A stretch of 27,902 bases of DNA from JBBQDZ01 sp038237515 (GTDB lineage Bacteria; Actinomycetota; Thermoleophilia; Gaiellales; Gaiellaceae), in contig JBBRYP010000060.1 of the NCBI GenBank assembly GCA_038237515.1, positions 1 to 27,902 of the forward strand. The letters are read 5' to 3'. Made by a program: the position numbers and the translations under genes. Below, in pieces: positions 1 to 7,990 of the stretch. How positions within the stretch are numbered: position 1 is the first letter of the stretch; each line of letters begins with the position of its first letter. Below the pieces are notes generated by a model. That model was not told the origin of the DNA and ran no database searches. It saw only the letters and a list, made by a program, of their open reading frames with translations.

Positions 1-500
1 ACGCTCTTCAGCTCAGAAGCAAAAACCAGAAACTCCCCCGCGCGCGCGTAATAAAGCGGCTTGATCCCCAGCCGATCACGCACCAGCACCGCCCGCCGCC
101 GCCGCCCGTCCCAAAGAGCGATCCCGAACATCCCCCGCAGCCGCTCCGGAAAAGCCGGCCCATAGCGTTCGTACAGATGCGGCAGGATCTCCGTGTCGCA
201 GCCGCTGCGGAACACATGACCCTCCGGCTGCAGCCGCTCCCGCAGCAAACGGTGGTTGTAAAGCTCCCCGTTCTGAACCGCCCAAACCGAACCATCCTCG
301 CTCGCCACCGGCTGATGCCCACCCGCGACGTCGACGATGCTCAAACGCCGCACCCCCAACGCCACCCCCGCAGCCGAAAAAGTCCCGCGATCGTTCGGGC
401 CACGATGCGTCATCAAATCCGTCATCCAATCAAGCACCCCAGCGCCAACCGGCTCCCGAAGCACCCCCGACACCTGAACCACACCGCAAATCCCACACAT
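1..500 (-). CDS. asnB: Asparagine synthetase (glutamine-hydrolysing), N-terminal part, runs off window
   Basis: This open frame begins with MCGICGVV, whose Cys2 becomes the N-terminal nucleophile of class II glutamine amidotransferases, and stays open for 166 codons to the window edge. Visible motifs in order are the RGPNDRG block near residue 49, NGELYNH, GCDTEILPH, GMFGIALWD and RDRLGIKPLYYA, all typical of the AsnB glutaminase domain. The enzyme releases ammonia from glutamine and uses ATP to amidate aspartate; the synthetase domain lies outside the window. The ATG is only 7 nt after the stop of the upstream gene, so it is probably translated from the copper-operon transcript. Some AsnB-like proteins act in cell-wall or natural-product amidation, and the missing C-terminus prevents that distinction. 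The family call is secure. Confidence 0.93.
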   Translation of the reverse strand, partial: MCGICGVVQVSGVLREPVGAGVLDWMTDLMTHRGPNDRGTFSAAGVALGVRRLSIVDVAGGHQPVASEDGSVWAVQNGELYNHRLLRERLQPEGHVFRSGCDTEILPHLYERYGPAFPERLRGMFGIALWDGRRRRAVLVRDRLGIKPLYYARAGEFLVFASELKS

Positions 501-507
501 CCCGAAG

Positions 508-1197
508 CTACTCGCGGGTCGAGGTTGGTTCGAGGCTGCCGAACGAGGCTGTTGTTCCCCTGCGCCGGCGGCTGAGCAGGAGCCAGCCGGCGAGGAGGAG
601 CGCGATCCCGGCTCCCCCGGCGATGCCGGCGTACAGCGCCGTGTGCGAGGAGCTCTTCGGCTGTGGGACGTAGTCGAGGCTGCCGGCGATCGTCAGCCCC
701 GACCCTCCGGCCCGCGCGAGCACGCGCCAGTCGAAGACGTGGTGGGGTTTGCTCGGACTGGACTTGACCGGCGGTGGGGGGATCGTGCTCATCCAGTGGA
801 TCCGATGGTCGTGCCAGGCGTAGGTGTTGCCGGAACCGACCAGCTTCCACTTCGCCGGCGGCTTGTCGTTAGCGGCGGCCGGCACAGCCGTCTTCGCGTA
901 GCGATCGCGATTGAGGTAATACGCGGAGGAGTGCAGGTTGACCTCGATCCCCCTCCCGCTGAAGCGCAGGTAGGGCTCGCCGGAGTAGCCGAGGATGACG
1001 AGCGGGCGCCCGGTCCCGTTCGTCAACCGCAGCTTCTCGTCTCCTTCGATCACGCGTGCGCGCAGGCCGGGCAGGGCTGGAGTGATCCTGCTCACCTTCG
1101 AGAGGTAGCCCTCCGCCTCCCCCGGGCCGTGGGCGACGGCCAGGGGGGAGGCAACGAGCGAGACGAGCAGCGCCGCCGAGAAGACGTGGCCTTTCAC
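508..1197 (-). CDS. Secreted, membrane-anchored protein of the copper locus, function unknown
   Basis: A 229-aa protein not recognised as a named family. It has an N-terminal signal peptide (about residues 1-22, ending ASPLAVA), a soluble domain, and a C-terminal membrane helix (about 190-213) followed by SRRRRG, so it should be anchored with its bulk outside the cytoplasm. Cleavage after AVA would leave a histidine (H23) as first mature residue, and an HDHRIHW stretch adds more possible metal ligands. The GTG start is chosen because it overlaps the ycnI stop as GTGA and because the signal peptide begins there; the frame stays open upstream only through the ycnI gene. Its place between ycnI and asnB suggests a periplasmic copper role, which is an inference. 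Confidence 0.8.
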   Translation of the reverse strand: MKGHVFSAALLVSLVASPLAVAHGPGEAEGYLSKVSRITPALPGLRARVIEGDEKLRLTNGTGRPLVILGYSGEPYLRFSGRGIEVNLHSSAYYLNRDRYAKTAVPAAANDKPPAKWKLVGSGNTYAWHDHRIHWMSTIPPPPVKSSPSKPHHVFDWRVLARAGGSGLTIAGSLDYVPQPKSSSHTALYAGIAGGAGIALLLAGWLLLSRRRRGTTASFGSLEPTSTRE

Positions 1198-1844
1198 GAC
1201 TGATGCCTTCTTCGGTAGCGAAGGCCGAGGAAGGCCAGGCCGAGGAGGGGTGCTGCGAGCAGGAGCCCGAACGTGTGCCGGGCCGCGCGGTCCTTGCGTG
1301 CAGCGCCGACGCCGCCCGGGTAGTCGCGGATCGCGGCCTTCGAGTCCTCGATGTACACCTGCGGCGCCGGAGTGTCCGCGCTCGGCGGACCGATCCAGCG
1401 CACGATCTCGCCGTTCGAGTAGCGCTGCAGCGCCTTGAACGTGAGCAGGCTGCCCGCCTTCGCGTTCGGCATAGCGATCGAGAGCGGGAACTCGATGAAC
1501 TGCCTCGCGGGTAGACCGCCGCTGCGAGCGGTCCAGACGACGCGGTCGACCTCCTGCTTGTGAGTCTCCCCGAAGACAACCACCGGCTTCGCCAGCTGCC
1601 GGTAGATCACCTTCGTCGACCAACCGGGCATCGCCTGGTAGGAGAGGAACAGGTAGCCGCTCGGGAACTGGACGTCGACCTTCATCGTCCTTGCCTTCGG
1701 GCGCTCGTTCGGGACGCGGACGTCGAAGGTCGTGAACCCGCCGGACGGGATGGCGTTCGGGTGGATCGTGACGTGGGCCTGGGCGCCGGCGGTGAGCGCC
1801 AGAGCGACCGTCACACCTGCGAGGAGCAGAGAGATCTTGCGCAT
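1194..1844 (-). CDS. ycnI: YcnI-like DUF1775 copper-binding protein
   Basis: A 216-aa protein with a signal peptide ending AGAQA and a mature sequence starting HVTIHPNAIPSGGF, the DUF1775 signature. In this family the N-terminal histidine of the mature protein (H24 here) is a Cu(II) ligand. The domain continues through VPNERPKARTMKVDVQFP and ends in a C-terminal membrane helix (about 190-208) with a basic tail RYRRRHQS, the usual YcnI layout. A GGAAAGGA Shine-Dalgarno lies just before the ATG. It follows the CopC-CopD stop by 2 nt and overlaps the next gene by GTGA, so the cluster is a single transcription unit. The predicted role is a membrane-anchored extracytoplasmic copper chaperone. Confidence 0.93.
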   Translation of the reverse strand: MRKISLLLAGVTVALALTAGAQAHVTIHPNAIPSGGFTTFDVRVPNERPKARTMKVDVQFPSGYLFLSYQAMPGWSTKVIYRQLAKPVVVFGETHKQEVDRVVWTARSGGLPARQFIEFPLSIAMPNAKAGSLLTFKALQRYSNGEIVRWIGPPSADTPAPQVYIEDSKAAIRDYPGGVGAARKDRAARHTFGLLLAAPLLGLAFLGLRYRRRHQS

Positions 1845-1846
1845 GG

Positions 1847-3603
1847 TCAGTCCTTTCCAATCGGGATCGAGACAGTTGTCAGCCACTCGTCGAACTCGCC
1901 GCGGCGCACCTGCACCTGCAGGCGCCAGCCGCCGCCGATCGGCAGCTGGGCGGCGGGGACGACGAAATGACCTGGTCCAGCACGTGAGGTGCGCAGGCGC
2001 AGCGGTCCGATGCCGGCAGCCGGAAGCGACGCCCCCAGGCGTGCCTCCGCAACCTCGGCCGGCCGGCCTGCGCGGTCGAGCAGATACAGGTGGATCTCGT
2101 TCACCCCGACACGGGCGGGGTCGACGATGAGGTTTAGCCCGAAGGGACCGACTCGCGTCTCGGTTGCATAGGGCCCCGTGCGGGCGACAGCGCTCCTGGC
2201 CGGCGGCTGCTGGACGAGCACCGCCGTCACGCCGACGATCACGACCACGAGCGCGAGCTCGAGACCGACGAAACGCAGGAACCGCCGTTGCTCGACCACC
2301 GAGGCGATTCCTGCGCGGAGCCTGGGGACGGCGAAGCGGTTGTTGTACGCCCCCAGGACGAGCAGGGGCACGATCAGCCCTAGCTTCGCGAGGATGAGCC
2401 CGCCGTAGGTCGTCTCCCAGAGGCCGCGCCACGCACGCACTTCCAGGTAGGCGCTGATCGTCCCGGCGATTAGCAGGAGGACGACCGAGCCGAAGGCGAG
2501 CACCGACAGTCGGGGAACGGCCCGTGTGGCGAGCGTCCACCGTTCCCCGCCAGAGAGCAGCAGGGCCACCGCGGTCAGCGCCAGTCCACCCGTCCAGATC
2601 GCTGCTGCGAGCACGTGCGCCCCGTCTGCGAACCAGGCGATCACACCCCCGGTCGCGGCATGGCCCGCCGCGGTCGGGCTCGCGACGAGAGCCAGGCCGA
2701 GCAGCGCCGCCACCGCGATGCCCCCACGGGAGAGCCGTGGAAGCACGAGGAGGATGAGGGCGAGCGCCGCCGCCGCGCACGCGCGGGCCAGCCACACCCG
2801 CCCGAACTGCGTCCCGAGCACGCTGCCGATCACGCTCGGAGAGAAGGCGGAACCGATGCTGAACCCTCCCGCCTCCGCCCCTTCCAGAACGAGGCCGAAC
2901 AGGGCGGCCGGAGCCAGGAGCGCGGCCGCCGAAGCGACCACCAGCCGAAGTCGGCGTCGGACACCCGCCGCGGCGTCGCGGGCGACGAACGCCAGCACGG
3001 CGACACCGCCCGCGACGATCAGGATCAGGAGGAAGTTGAGGAACCGGACCGCGTCGAACACGACCGACACGTACCGCGGCGTCCCTTCGCCTGCGAGGAC
3101 ACGTGCCGCGACCTCCCCGGCATCGCCGCTCGCCGCCCCGACCGAGAACGTGAACGCCCCGTGGACGGGATGCGTGTCGGCCGAGATCACCCGCCAGGCG
3201 ACCGTGTACGTCCCGCGCCGGAGCTTCCCGACGGTGACTGCGACCTCGTCCGCTGCCGGCCGCAGCGTGCCGCCCGAGTCGACCCGCTTCGCGTTCGCGT
3301 CGTAGACGCGGACGGAACCGAACGCCGTCTCCACCGCCTCGCTGAAGTGCAGGACGACCTGCGAAGGCGAGCGCTGGACGACGACACCGTTGGCTGGCGG
3401 CTGGAGACGAGGATCGCGTGTGCCGACGCCGCCGGCGCCGCGGCAAGCGCTAGAAACGCCGCCGCCGACGCCGCGATCGCCGGCGCCGAGCGACGCCGAT
3501 GCGCGGTGCGGATGATTCCTCCCTTTCCGAAGTGGCTTGCCGTGCCCTGGCGGCACGGAGCGCGACCTACGGGACGAGGGGCGGTGCACGACCCGCGCTG
3601 CAC
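1847..3603 (-). pseudogene. ycnJ: CopC-CopD (YcnJ-type) copper protein fusion, split by a one-base frameshift
   Basis: Two frames together give a complete copper protein. The first (from about 3603, or from an uncertain start near 3510) carries a signal peptide ending APAASA and the mature start HAILVSS, the CopC N-terminus whose histidine binds copper. The second frame continues QPPANGVVVQRSP through the rest of the CopC beta-barrel, then a multi-helix CopD region (including LGAYNNRFAVPRL) and a C-terminal FixH/YtkA-like domain ending at 1847. The frames must join at about 3396-3403, where one C appears missing from what should be AGCCCGCCA. The start is also unclear: a GGGAGG Shine-Dalgarno at about 3514 is followed by ATC rather than ATG, while the only upstream ATG (3603) overlaps the preceding gene. 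Either a real mutation or a sequencing/assembly error is possible. Confidence 0.85.
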
Positions 3604-4148
3604 AGCGCGAGCACCGGGATGCGGGGCGCAGCGACGACGAGCCCGGGCCGGCTAATCGCCGGCGGGCGCCAGAAGGTCGTGCGCAGGACAGGCGCGAGCG
3701 TGTGCCCGAGCCGGTCCGCTCCCCGGAGGAGCAGCCGAACGAGAAGATAGGCAACAAGGCCGAGCGGGATCTGCAACAGCAGGCCGGGCAGGAACGTCGG
3801 CTCCAATGCTGCGCTCCAGGGGATCGCGCCGTCGGCGAACAGCCGCTCCAAGTGCTCCTGGAGCACGAAGGTCAGGGCGGGAACGAGCGCGAACCACACC
3901 GCCAGCCGCCCCGCCGGCACGCGCCGGCACGCGAGGGACACCCGCATCGCCAGCGCCAGCAGAACGAGGGACGCGGCCACGGCCACCCCGAGTGGGGCGT
4001 ACCTGAAGTAGCCGTGCCCCGTCTCCTGGAGCACATGCGCGCGGCGAGCGCCGCTCGGATCGACGAGCCGGTAGGCGAGCGAGTGCGCAACCTCCGAGCC
4101 CGCAACGGCGAGCGGGAGCGCGAGGAGCCACAGCGAAAGCCGCCTCAT
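3567..4148 (-). CDS. Small multi-pass membrane protein at the head of the copper operon
   Basis: A 193-aa hydrophobic protein with about four predicted membrane helices (residues 3-18, 51-69, 81-97 and 120-142) and a proline-rich tail. No family is recognised. The helix 1-2 loop contains H22 and a HVLQETGHGYF stretch, so metal contacts are conceivable but unproven. It is the first gene of the minus-strand copper run and its 3' end overlaps or abuts the CopC signal sequence. A possible promoter lies just upstream on the minus strand: TTTCCA at 4083-4078 counted from 4183, that is plus positions 4178-4183, then 17 nt, then GATGAT (4155-4160), which sits 6 nt before the ATG. Membership of the copper system rests on gene order alone. 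Confidence 0.7.
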   Translation of the reverse strand: MRRLSLWLLALPLAVAGSEVAHSLAYRLVDPSGARRAHVLQETGHGYFRYAPLGVAVAASLVLLALAMRVSLACRRVPAGRLAVWFALVPALTFVLQEHLERLFADGAIPWSAALEPTFLPGLLLQIPLGLVAYLLVRLLLRGADRLGHTLAPVLRTTFWRPPAISRPGLVVAAPRIPVLALCSAGRAPPLVP

Positions 4149-4321
4149 GTACAGATCATCCCACCGTCCTAAGAGCTTGGAAAGACCAGGTTTGGGTGGG
4201 GAAGTCTAGGTTTCCAATCACTTCTGCGGACGCTACCCATTGTTTCTGCTGCCGCTAGACGACCGGCTTCTGGGCTCAACTACCGCAGGCCAGCTTTCCT
4301 GCACAATCCGTCGAGGCCGGA

Positions 4322-4337
4322 GGCCGGCCTGCCGGCC
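4322..4337. repeat. GC-rich inverted repeat in intergenic DNA
   Basis: GGCCGGC and GCCGGCC form a perfect 7-bp stem with a 2-nt spacer in the 268-nt noncoding gap between the copper operon and the tRNA fragment. There is no T-run beside it, so a terminator role is not clear. Nothing else is recognisable in 4149-4388. Confidence 0.5.
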
Positions 4338-4388
4338 GGGAGGCCAGAACGCAGTTGCCACCGGCGGAAACAAGAAGAAGGGGGCTCA

Positions 4389-4410
4389 CGGGGGAAACTG
4401 GTTTCCCCCG
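4389..4410 (-). terminator. Hairpin downstream of the tRNA-Lys 3' fragment, likely the original tRNA terminator
   Basis: CGGGGGAAAC and GTTTCCCCCG make a perfect 10-bp stem with a 2-nt spacer. On the minus strand it begins 6 nt after the end of the tRNA-Lys 3' fragment and is followed by a pyrimidine-rich stretch with several T residues (CCCCTTCTTCTTGTTT). The intact tRNA-Lys at 15333-15405 has no comparable hairpin directly downstream, so this looks like the tRNA's own terminator, separated from it by the 11-kb insertion. Confidence 0.6.
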
Positions 4411-4415
4411 CGCTT

Positions 4416-4457
4416 TGGGCCGTGGAGGATTCGAACCTCCGACCTTGGGATTAAGAG
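4416..4457 (-). repeat. 42-bp copy of the tRNA-Lys 3' part (candidate attachment site, distal end)
   Basis: These 42 bases are identical to 15333-15374 of the intact tRNA-Lys gene. They run from the discriminator base through the acceptor 3' strand and T arm to the first base of the anticodon loop, and identity stops exactly at both ends. The orientation is the same as in the intact gene, giving a direct repeat. The 5' half of a tRNA is absent, so this is not a functional gene. The precise anticodon-loop breakpoint is what tyrosine-recombinase integration into a tRNA leaves behind. Confidence 0.85.
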
Positions 4458-4775
4458 AAGCCGCGCGTAGTCTCGCCCGTTTTCGGCAGAGCTGGTTTTC
4501 AAGCCGATGCGGGCCTCTCTGACGGCTCAGATTTTCGGCCGGTCTCGGTGGGCTGTGTTGCCCCCGTGTTGCCCATGCGGCTTGGCGTCATGCCGACCGT
4601 CTGCAGGCCGGAGCTGGCATCCTCCGAGTGGAGCGGAGACGGCTTGAATCCTTTGGCGATGAGCCAGATCCCAAGGCACAACTGGATTGCGCGATGAACT
4701 GCCACCCGGTGCCTTGCCTCGAGAACGTCGAACAGCACAGCTATCCCCCAAGGCAGACGTGCGGATCGGTCCGTT
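4458..4775. other. Noncoding or decayed DNA at the left end of the island
   Basis: No confident gene is present in these 318 nt. A minus-strand open frame (4499-4807, about 102 codons) lies where an integrase would be expected and includes a short tandem GGGCAACAC repeat (about 4558-4576), but its sequence matches no recombinase motif I can identify. A 9-mer GCGTAGTCT at 4465-4473 also occurs upstream of the intact tRNA-Lys (15414-15422), where it overlaps the tRNA promoter. Confidence 0.4.
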
Positions 4776-6626
4776 CTAGGCCGGATGGACGGCGACCCAG
4801 ATGCCACCCGCGCCGACCGCGATTGCAGTCGGGCGGGGTCCGACGCGGATTGTCGCGAGGACTCGACCCCTCCGTGGGTCGACTCGGCTGACCGTACCGT
4901 CGTCGTTGTTGGCTACCCATACCGAGCCTGCGCCCCAGGCGACCGCCGTCGGGTAGCGGCCGACACGGATCGTCTGTGCGATGCGGTTACTCGCCGGGTC
5001 GATGCGCAGGAGGCGGCCGGCGGCCGGATTCGTCAGCCAGATGGCGCCCGACCCCGCGGCGAGGCCCTTGGGTGAGGGCTCGAAAGGGAGCGCAACCGTC
5101 GCGAGAACGGCGTATGGGGCTTCGGCTCCGACGCGGACGAGCTGGTTCGGACGGTACTCCGATACCCACAGTGACTCGAAGCCGAGAGCCATGGCCACCG
5201 GTGTTCCCACGCCTGCGGAGAATGGGGTGCCGTGCACGGACAAGGAGTAGTGCTGGAGGCTGCCGTCCTTGGTCAGGGTGTCCACCCAGACGTTGTCTGC
5301 CGCAGCAACCAGGATGCCGGCGGATATTCCCGGAGACGATGGGTTGCCGACGTCCCCGACCGCGGTGACCGTGGCAGTCTCGGGGTCGACCGGAATGAGC
5401 ACGCCGTACCCGTCGACGGCCCAGATCGTCCTCTCGCCGTCGAACGCGATGTCGTTGAGGGCGAGTTGGGGGCTGAGCGTGATCGTGGCGGTGACGCGTC
5501 CGCTTCGGGGGTCGACCCGGAGTAGCGTGTTCTCCACCGACGCAACCCAGAGCGCGCCGCGAGCGGCGACCAGACCTCCAGAGCCGTGGGGACCCTCGGG
5601 AAAGCTGGCTACGAGTCGGTTCGTCGACGGGTCGATGTGCTGGACCGAGTCAACCCGGGGGGCGAGCGTGGGTGTCGTGCTCGGGCGTCCGTTGCCGGCG
5701 GTGAGCGCGAGAGGGAGTGACACCGCAAGTGCGGCGGCGCCGAGTGCGATCGCAGCGAGCAGGCGCCGCCGCCGCCTCGGCAGCTGTACTGCCGGCCCCG
5801 GAAGCGCGTCCCGGGCCGCCTCCATGAGCTCACGCGCACTTGCGTACCGCCGGTCCGGGTTCTTCGCGAGAGCCTTCGTCAGCACGGTGTCGATCCGGCC
5901 GCCCAGCTCAGCCCTTCGCTCCGCGATCTTCGGGGTCGGCTCATTGACGTGCGCCCAAAGGACAGCGAATTCCGAGTCGCGGCGAAAAGGGGGCTCGCCG
6001 GCGAGACACTCGAACACGACACAACCAAACGAGTAGAGGTCTGAGCGGGCATCGAGAGGTTTCCCCTCGATCACCTCCGGCGCGACGTAGTCGATCGTGC
6101 CGACGATCTCACCGGTCGCGGAGAACCCGGATCGAGACGAGACCTGCCTCGTGAGTCCGAAGTCGGCGAGATAGCAATGGTCGCGGGTGTCCAACAGGAC
6201 ATTCGCCGGCTTCACATCGCGATGCACGAGCCCCGCCTCGTGGGCGGCGTCGAGCGCGTCCGCCACCTGAACGAGGAGGTCGAGTGCCCGACGCGGCTCG
6301 AGCCCGGACCGAATCAGCCTCTTCAAATCACCTCCTTCGACGTACCGCATCGCGATGTAGAGCTGACCGGCGACCTCGCCGGCGGCGTAGATCGGGACGA
6401 TCGAGGCATGGTCGAGCGAGGCCGCCAGCTCCGACTCGCGCAGGAAGCGCTCGCGAAAGTGGTCGTCCTCGGCCAGCTCCGACGCGAGCAGTTTGATCGC
6501 AACCTTGCGCTTCAGCCGGAGGTCGTCCGCTCGGTACACGACGCTCATGCCGCCGCGCCCGAGCAGCGCCTCTATTCGGTAGCCGAGGAGCTCCTTCCCA
6601 ATCCTTGGGTCGGACGAGACGGACAC
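4776..6626 (-). CDS. Transmembrane Ser/Thr protein kinase with extracytoplasmic beta-propeller (YVTN/NHL-like) repeats
   Basis: A 616-aa PknB-type receptor kinase. The kinase domain (about 15-275) has the Gly loop LGRGGMSVVY, lysine K45 in VAIK, helix-C E64, the catalytic loop HRDVKPANVLL with D137, DFG at 155-157 and an APE motif at 182-184, so it should be active. A basic run and membrane helix follow (about 284-310). Residues 320-616 are repeats of the type VDPxxGRVxATIxVGxxPTAIAVGxGxIWVA, a beta-propeller expected outside the membrane, likely for ligand sensing. The start is GTG at 6626; no Shine-Dalgarno is visible. It is divergent from a decayed substrate-binding-protein gene, and kinases or BTAD proteins with such repeats are often linked to these binding proteins in Thermoleophilia. 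The ligand and phosphorylation targets are unknown. Confidence 0.92.
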   Translation of the reverse strand: MSVSSDPRIGKELLGYRIEALLGRGGMSVVYRADDLRLKRKVAIKLLASELAEDDHFRERFLRESELAASLDHASIVPIYAAGEVAGQLYIAMRYVEGGDLKRLIRSGLEPRRALDLLVQVADALDAAHEAGLVHRDVKPANVLLDTRDHCYLADFGLTRQVSSRSGFSATGEIVGTIDYVAPEVIEGKPLDARSDLYSFGCVVFECLAGEPPFRRDSEFAVLWAHVNEPTPKIAERRAELGGRIDTVLTKALAKNPDRRYASARELMEAARDALPGPAVQLPRRRRRLLAAIALGAAALAVSLPLALTAGNGRPSTTPTLAPRVDSVQHIDPSTNRLVASFPEGPHGSGGLVAARGALWVASVENTLLRVDPRSGRVTATITLSPQLALNDIAFDGERTIWAVDGYGVLIPVDPETATVTAVGDVGNPSSPGISAGILVAAADNVWVDTLTKDGSLQHYSLSVHGTPFSAGVGTPVAMALGFESLWVSEYRPNQLVRVGAEAPYAVLATVALPFEPSPKGLAAGSGAIWLTNPAAGRLLRIDPASNRIAQTIRVGRYPTAVAWGAGSVWVANNDDGTVSRVDPRRGRVLATIRVGPRPTAIAVGAGGIWVAVHPA

Positions 6627-6719
6627 GGTGCGTAGCGTCTAGCACAATCGGCCGCGGCGTGGAAGGCATGTGGACGTGTTCGCCGCGCCGCCGGCGACCC
6701 GATGGAGTCGTCGTCCGCG

Positions 6720-7430
6720 TGATCGCGCACCGCCATCCCGGCGTCGCGCTCATCCTGACCGAGTCCCGTGTACAGGCGACGACGCTGCGCGATCCCGCGC
6801 CGACACTGCTCCGCTTCCAGCCCGACGGGGTGCAGGAATCGACCGGTCTTCGAGGCTATGCATACCCCGACTCCGGTCGCGGACACAGCCGTCGCGGTGA
6901 GCGACGACCTATCCCTTGGGTGGGCTCGGGTCGCGAGCTTCGTCGCGGAGTTCTGCGCGCTCGGCGGCCGCGTCGTCTCTCGCACGCGGGTGCCCGGTGG
7001 AGCGCCGCTGCCGGCCGCCCTTGCGAAGAGCGTGCCGGACGTCGACGGCGTCGCCTTGATCGTCGCAAACGCCTTCCTCGGCGTCGTCGCGGCGGATATA
7101 CGCGCCTGACCTCCCCCGCGGAGTTTCCGCTCGGCGTTTGCTACTACGACGCGATGGGGGCAGCTCTCGATGCGCTGGAGAAGGGCGGAGGCGACGTGTC
7201 CAACGGTGGGCGGCGTGTGATGCAGACCTTTGCGACCGAGCACCCTCGAGTCGCCGGTCGGGACGATCGGGCTCGACGCGCGACGGCAGGCCGTCTCCCC
7301 CAACTACGCGAACCGCATTGACCGCGCGACCAACGGGAAGCCACTTGCGCGAGTCGTGCGCACGGTCGACACCGCCGAGCAAACGTTCAACGGCTACTTC
7401 ACGCCGTCGACTCCGCCGCCCCCAGTAATA
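6720..7430 (+). pseudogene. Decayed periplasmic substrate-binding protein (branched-chain amino acid ABC type)
   Basis: Consecutive coding-like pieces in three frames read as one protein. They are TTLRDPAPTLLRFQPDG (about 6775-6830), then DDLSLGWARVASFVAEFCALGG (about 6905-6965, ending at a stop at 7109), then CYYDAMGAALDALEKGGGD (about 7138-7195) and finally SPVGTIGLDARRQAVSPNY and EQTFNGYFTPSTPPPP (about 7245-7427). The order and motifs match the C-terminal two thirds of type I periplasmic binding proteins of the LivJ group. The signal peptide and first lobe are missing, at least three frameshifts are needed, and a segment near 7105 appears deleted. It cannot make a functional protein. It lies between the divergent kinase and a secreted protein, so it may once have been a ligand-binding partner of the kinase. 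Confidence 0.6.
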
Positions 7431-7470
7431 GGTCGACCGCGTGTCGGTGTGCGCCGCCCCTTCGTGGGCT

Positions 7471-7914
7471 CTAGCAGCTTGAGCAGGGCGCCGGCGCGAT
7501 CGCCAGGATGCGCCGCCTCGGTGTGACGATCATCGCCTGCCGCAAGTCGGTGCGTCCGTCGGCACGAGTCGAGAAGTAGACCGTTCGGCCGAGCGGAGAG
7601 GTGTGGACGTCGAGGATGGAGTAGCGGATCCGGATCCCGCGAGCCCCGGAGAGGGTCTTCCGGCAGCCGGCCATCCCGCCTGCCGCTTCGAGCGTCTCCG
7701 GCTCGAGCAGCGAGCACGCCTCCCGGGTCCGGTCGAGGTCGAGCGCGGCGAGATAGCGAAGAGCCACCCTGCAGGCCCAGGAGTTCGCCCGCTCCTGGCA
7801 CCGTCGGTCGACGTGATCCGGCTTCGAGGTCGGGTCGCCGCCGGCGGCGACGCCAGAGCCGACGATGGCGGCGGCCGCAAGGGCGATACCGAGTGCGGTT
7901 GCGGAGCGAAACAC
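7471..7914 (-). CDS. Small secreted protein, function unknown
   Basis: A 147-aa protein with an N-terminal hydrophobic segment (about residues 5-25, ending GSGVAAGG) that looks like a signal peptide or anchor, then a soluble domain with paired cysteines (RCQERANSWACR, EACSLL, AGCRKTL) and a CSSC terminus. The layout (helical ALRYLAALDLDRTREACSLL, then beta strands) is reminiscent of SnoaL/NTF2-like accessory lipoproteins, but I cannot assign a family. GTG at 7914 is chosen because the hydrophobic segment begins right after it; no Shine-Dalgarno is evident. It is divergent from the BTAD regulator, with 76 nt between starts, so it could be a target of that regulator. Confidence 0.65.
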   Translation of the reverse strand: MFRSATALGIALAAAAIVGSGVAAGGDPTSKPDHVDRRCQERANSWACRVALRYLAALDLDRTREACSLLEPETLEAAGGMAGCRKTLSGARGIRIRYSILDVHTSPLGRTVYFSTRADGRTDLRQAMIVTPRRRILAIAPAPCSSC

Positions 7915-7990
7915 AGCTTGGACGTTGCGCCCGGCTGCTGCGAATCCGCTTGAGATCCGCTGGAACCGCTGTGGTACCTTCGCGCGCGGT

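Noticed and set aside
508..1860. A 450-codon minus-strand frame read as one protein
   Set aside because: The first 221 codons are an out-of-frame reading of ycnI; the genuine protein starts at the GTG at 1197 with a signal peptide.
3396..3403. Programmed ribosomal frameshift as explanation for the CopC/CopD frame change
   Set aside because: There is no slippery heptamer or following stem evident, and the family is not known to use frameshifting; a simple deletion or base-call error is more likely.
4240..4470. Plus-strand open frame ending GPWRIRTSDLGIKRS
   Set aside because: This reading is the antisense of the tRNA-Lys 3' sequence, a well-known artefact; a similar false protein occurs at 14759-15394 across the intact tRNA.
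6572..7303. Long minus-strand open frame of 243 codons
   Set aside because: Its composition is that of a shadow frame opposite the decayed binding-protein gene, it overlaps the kinase start, and it has no family motifs.
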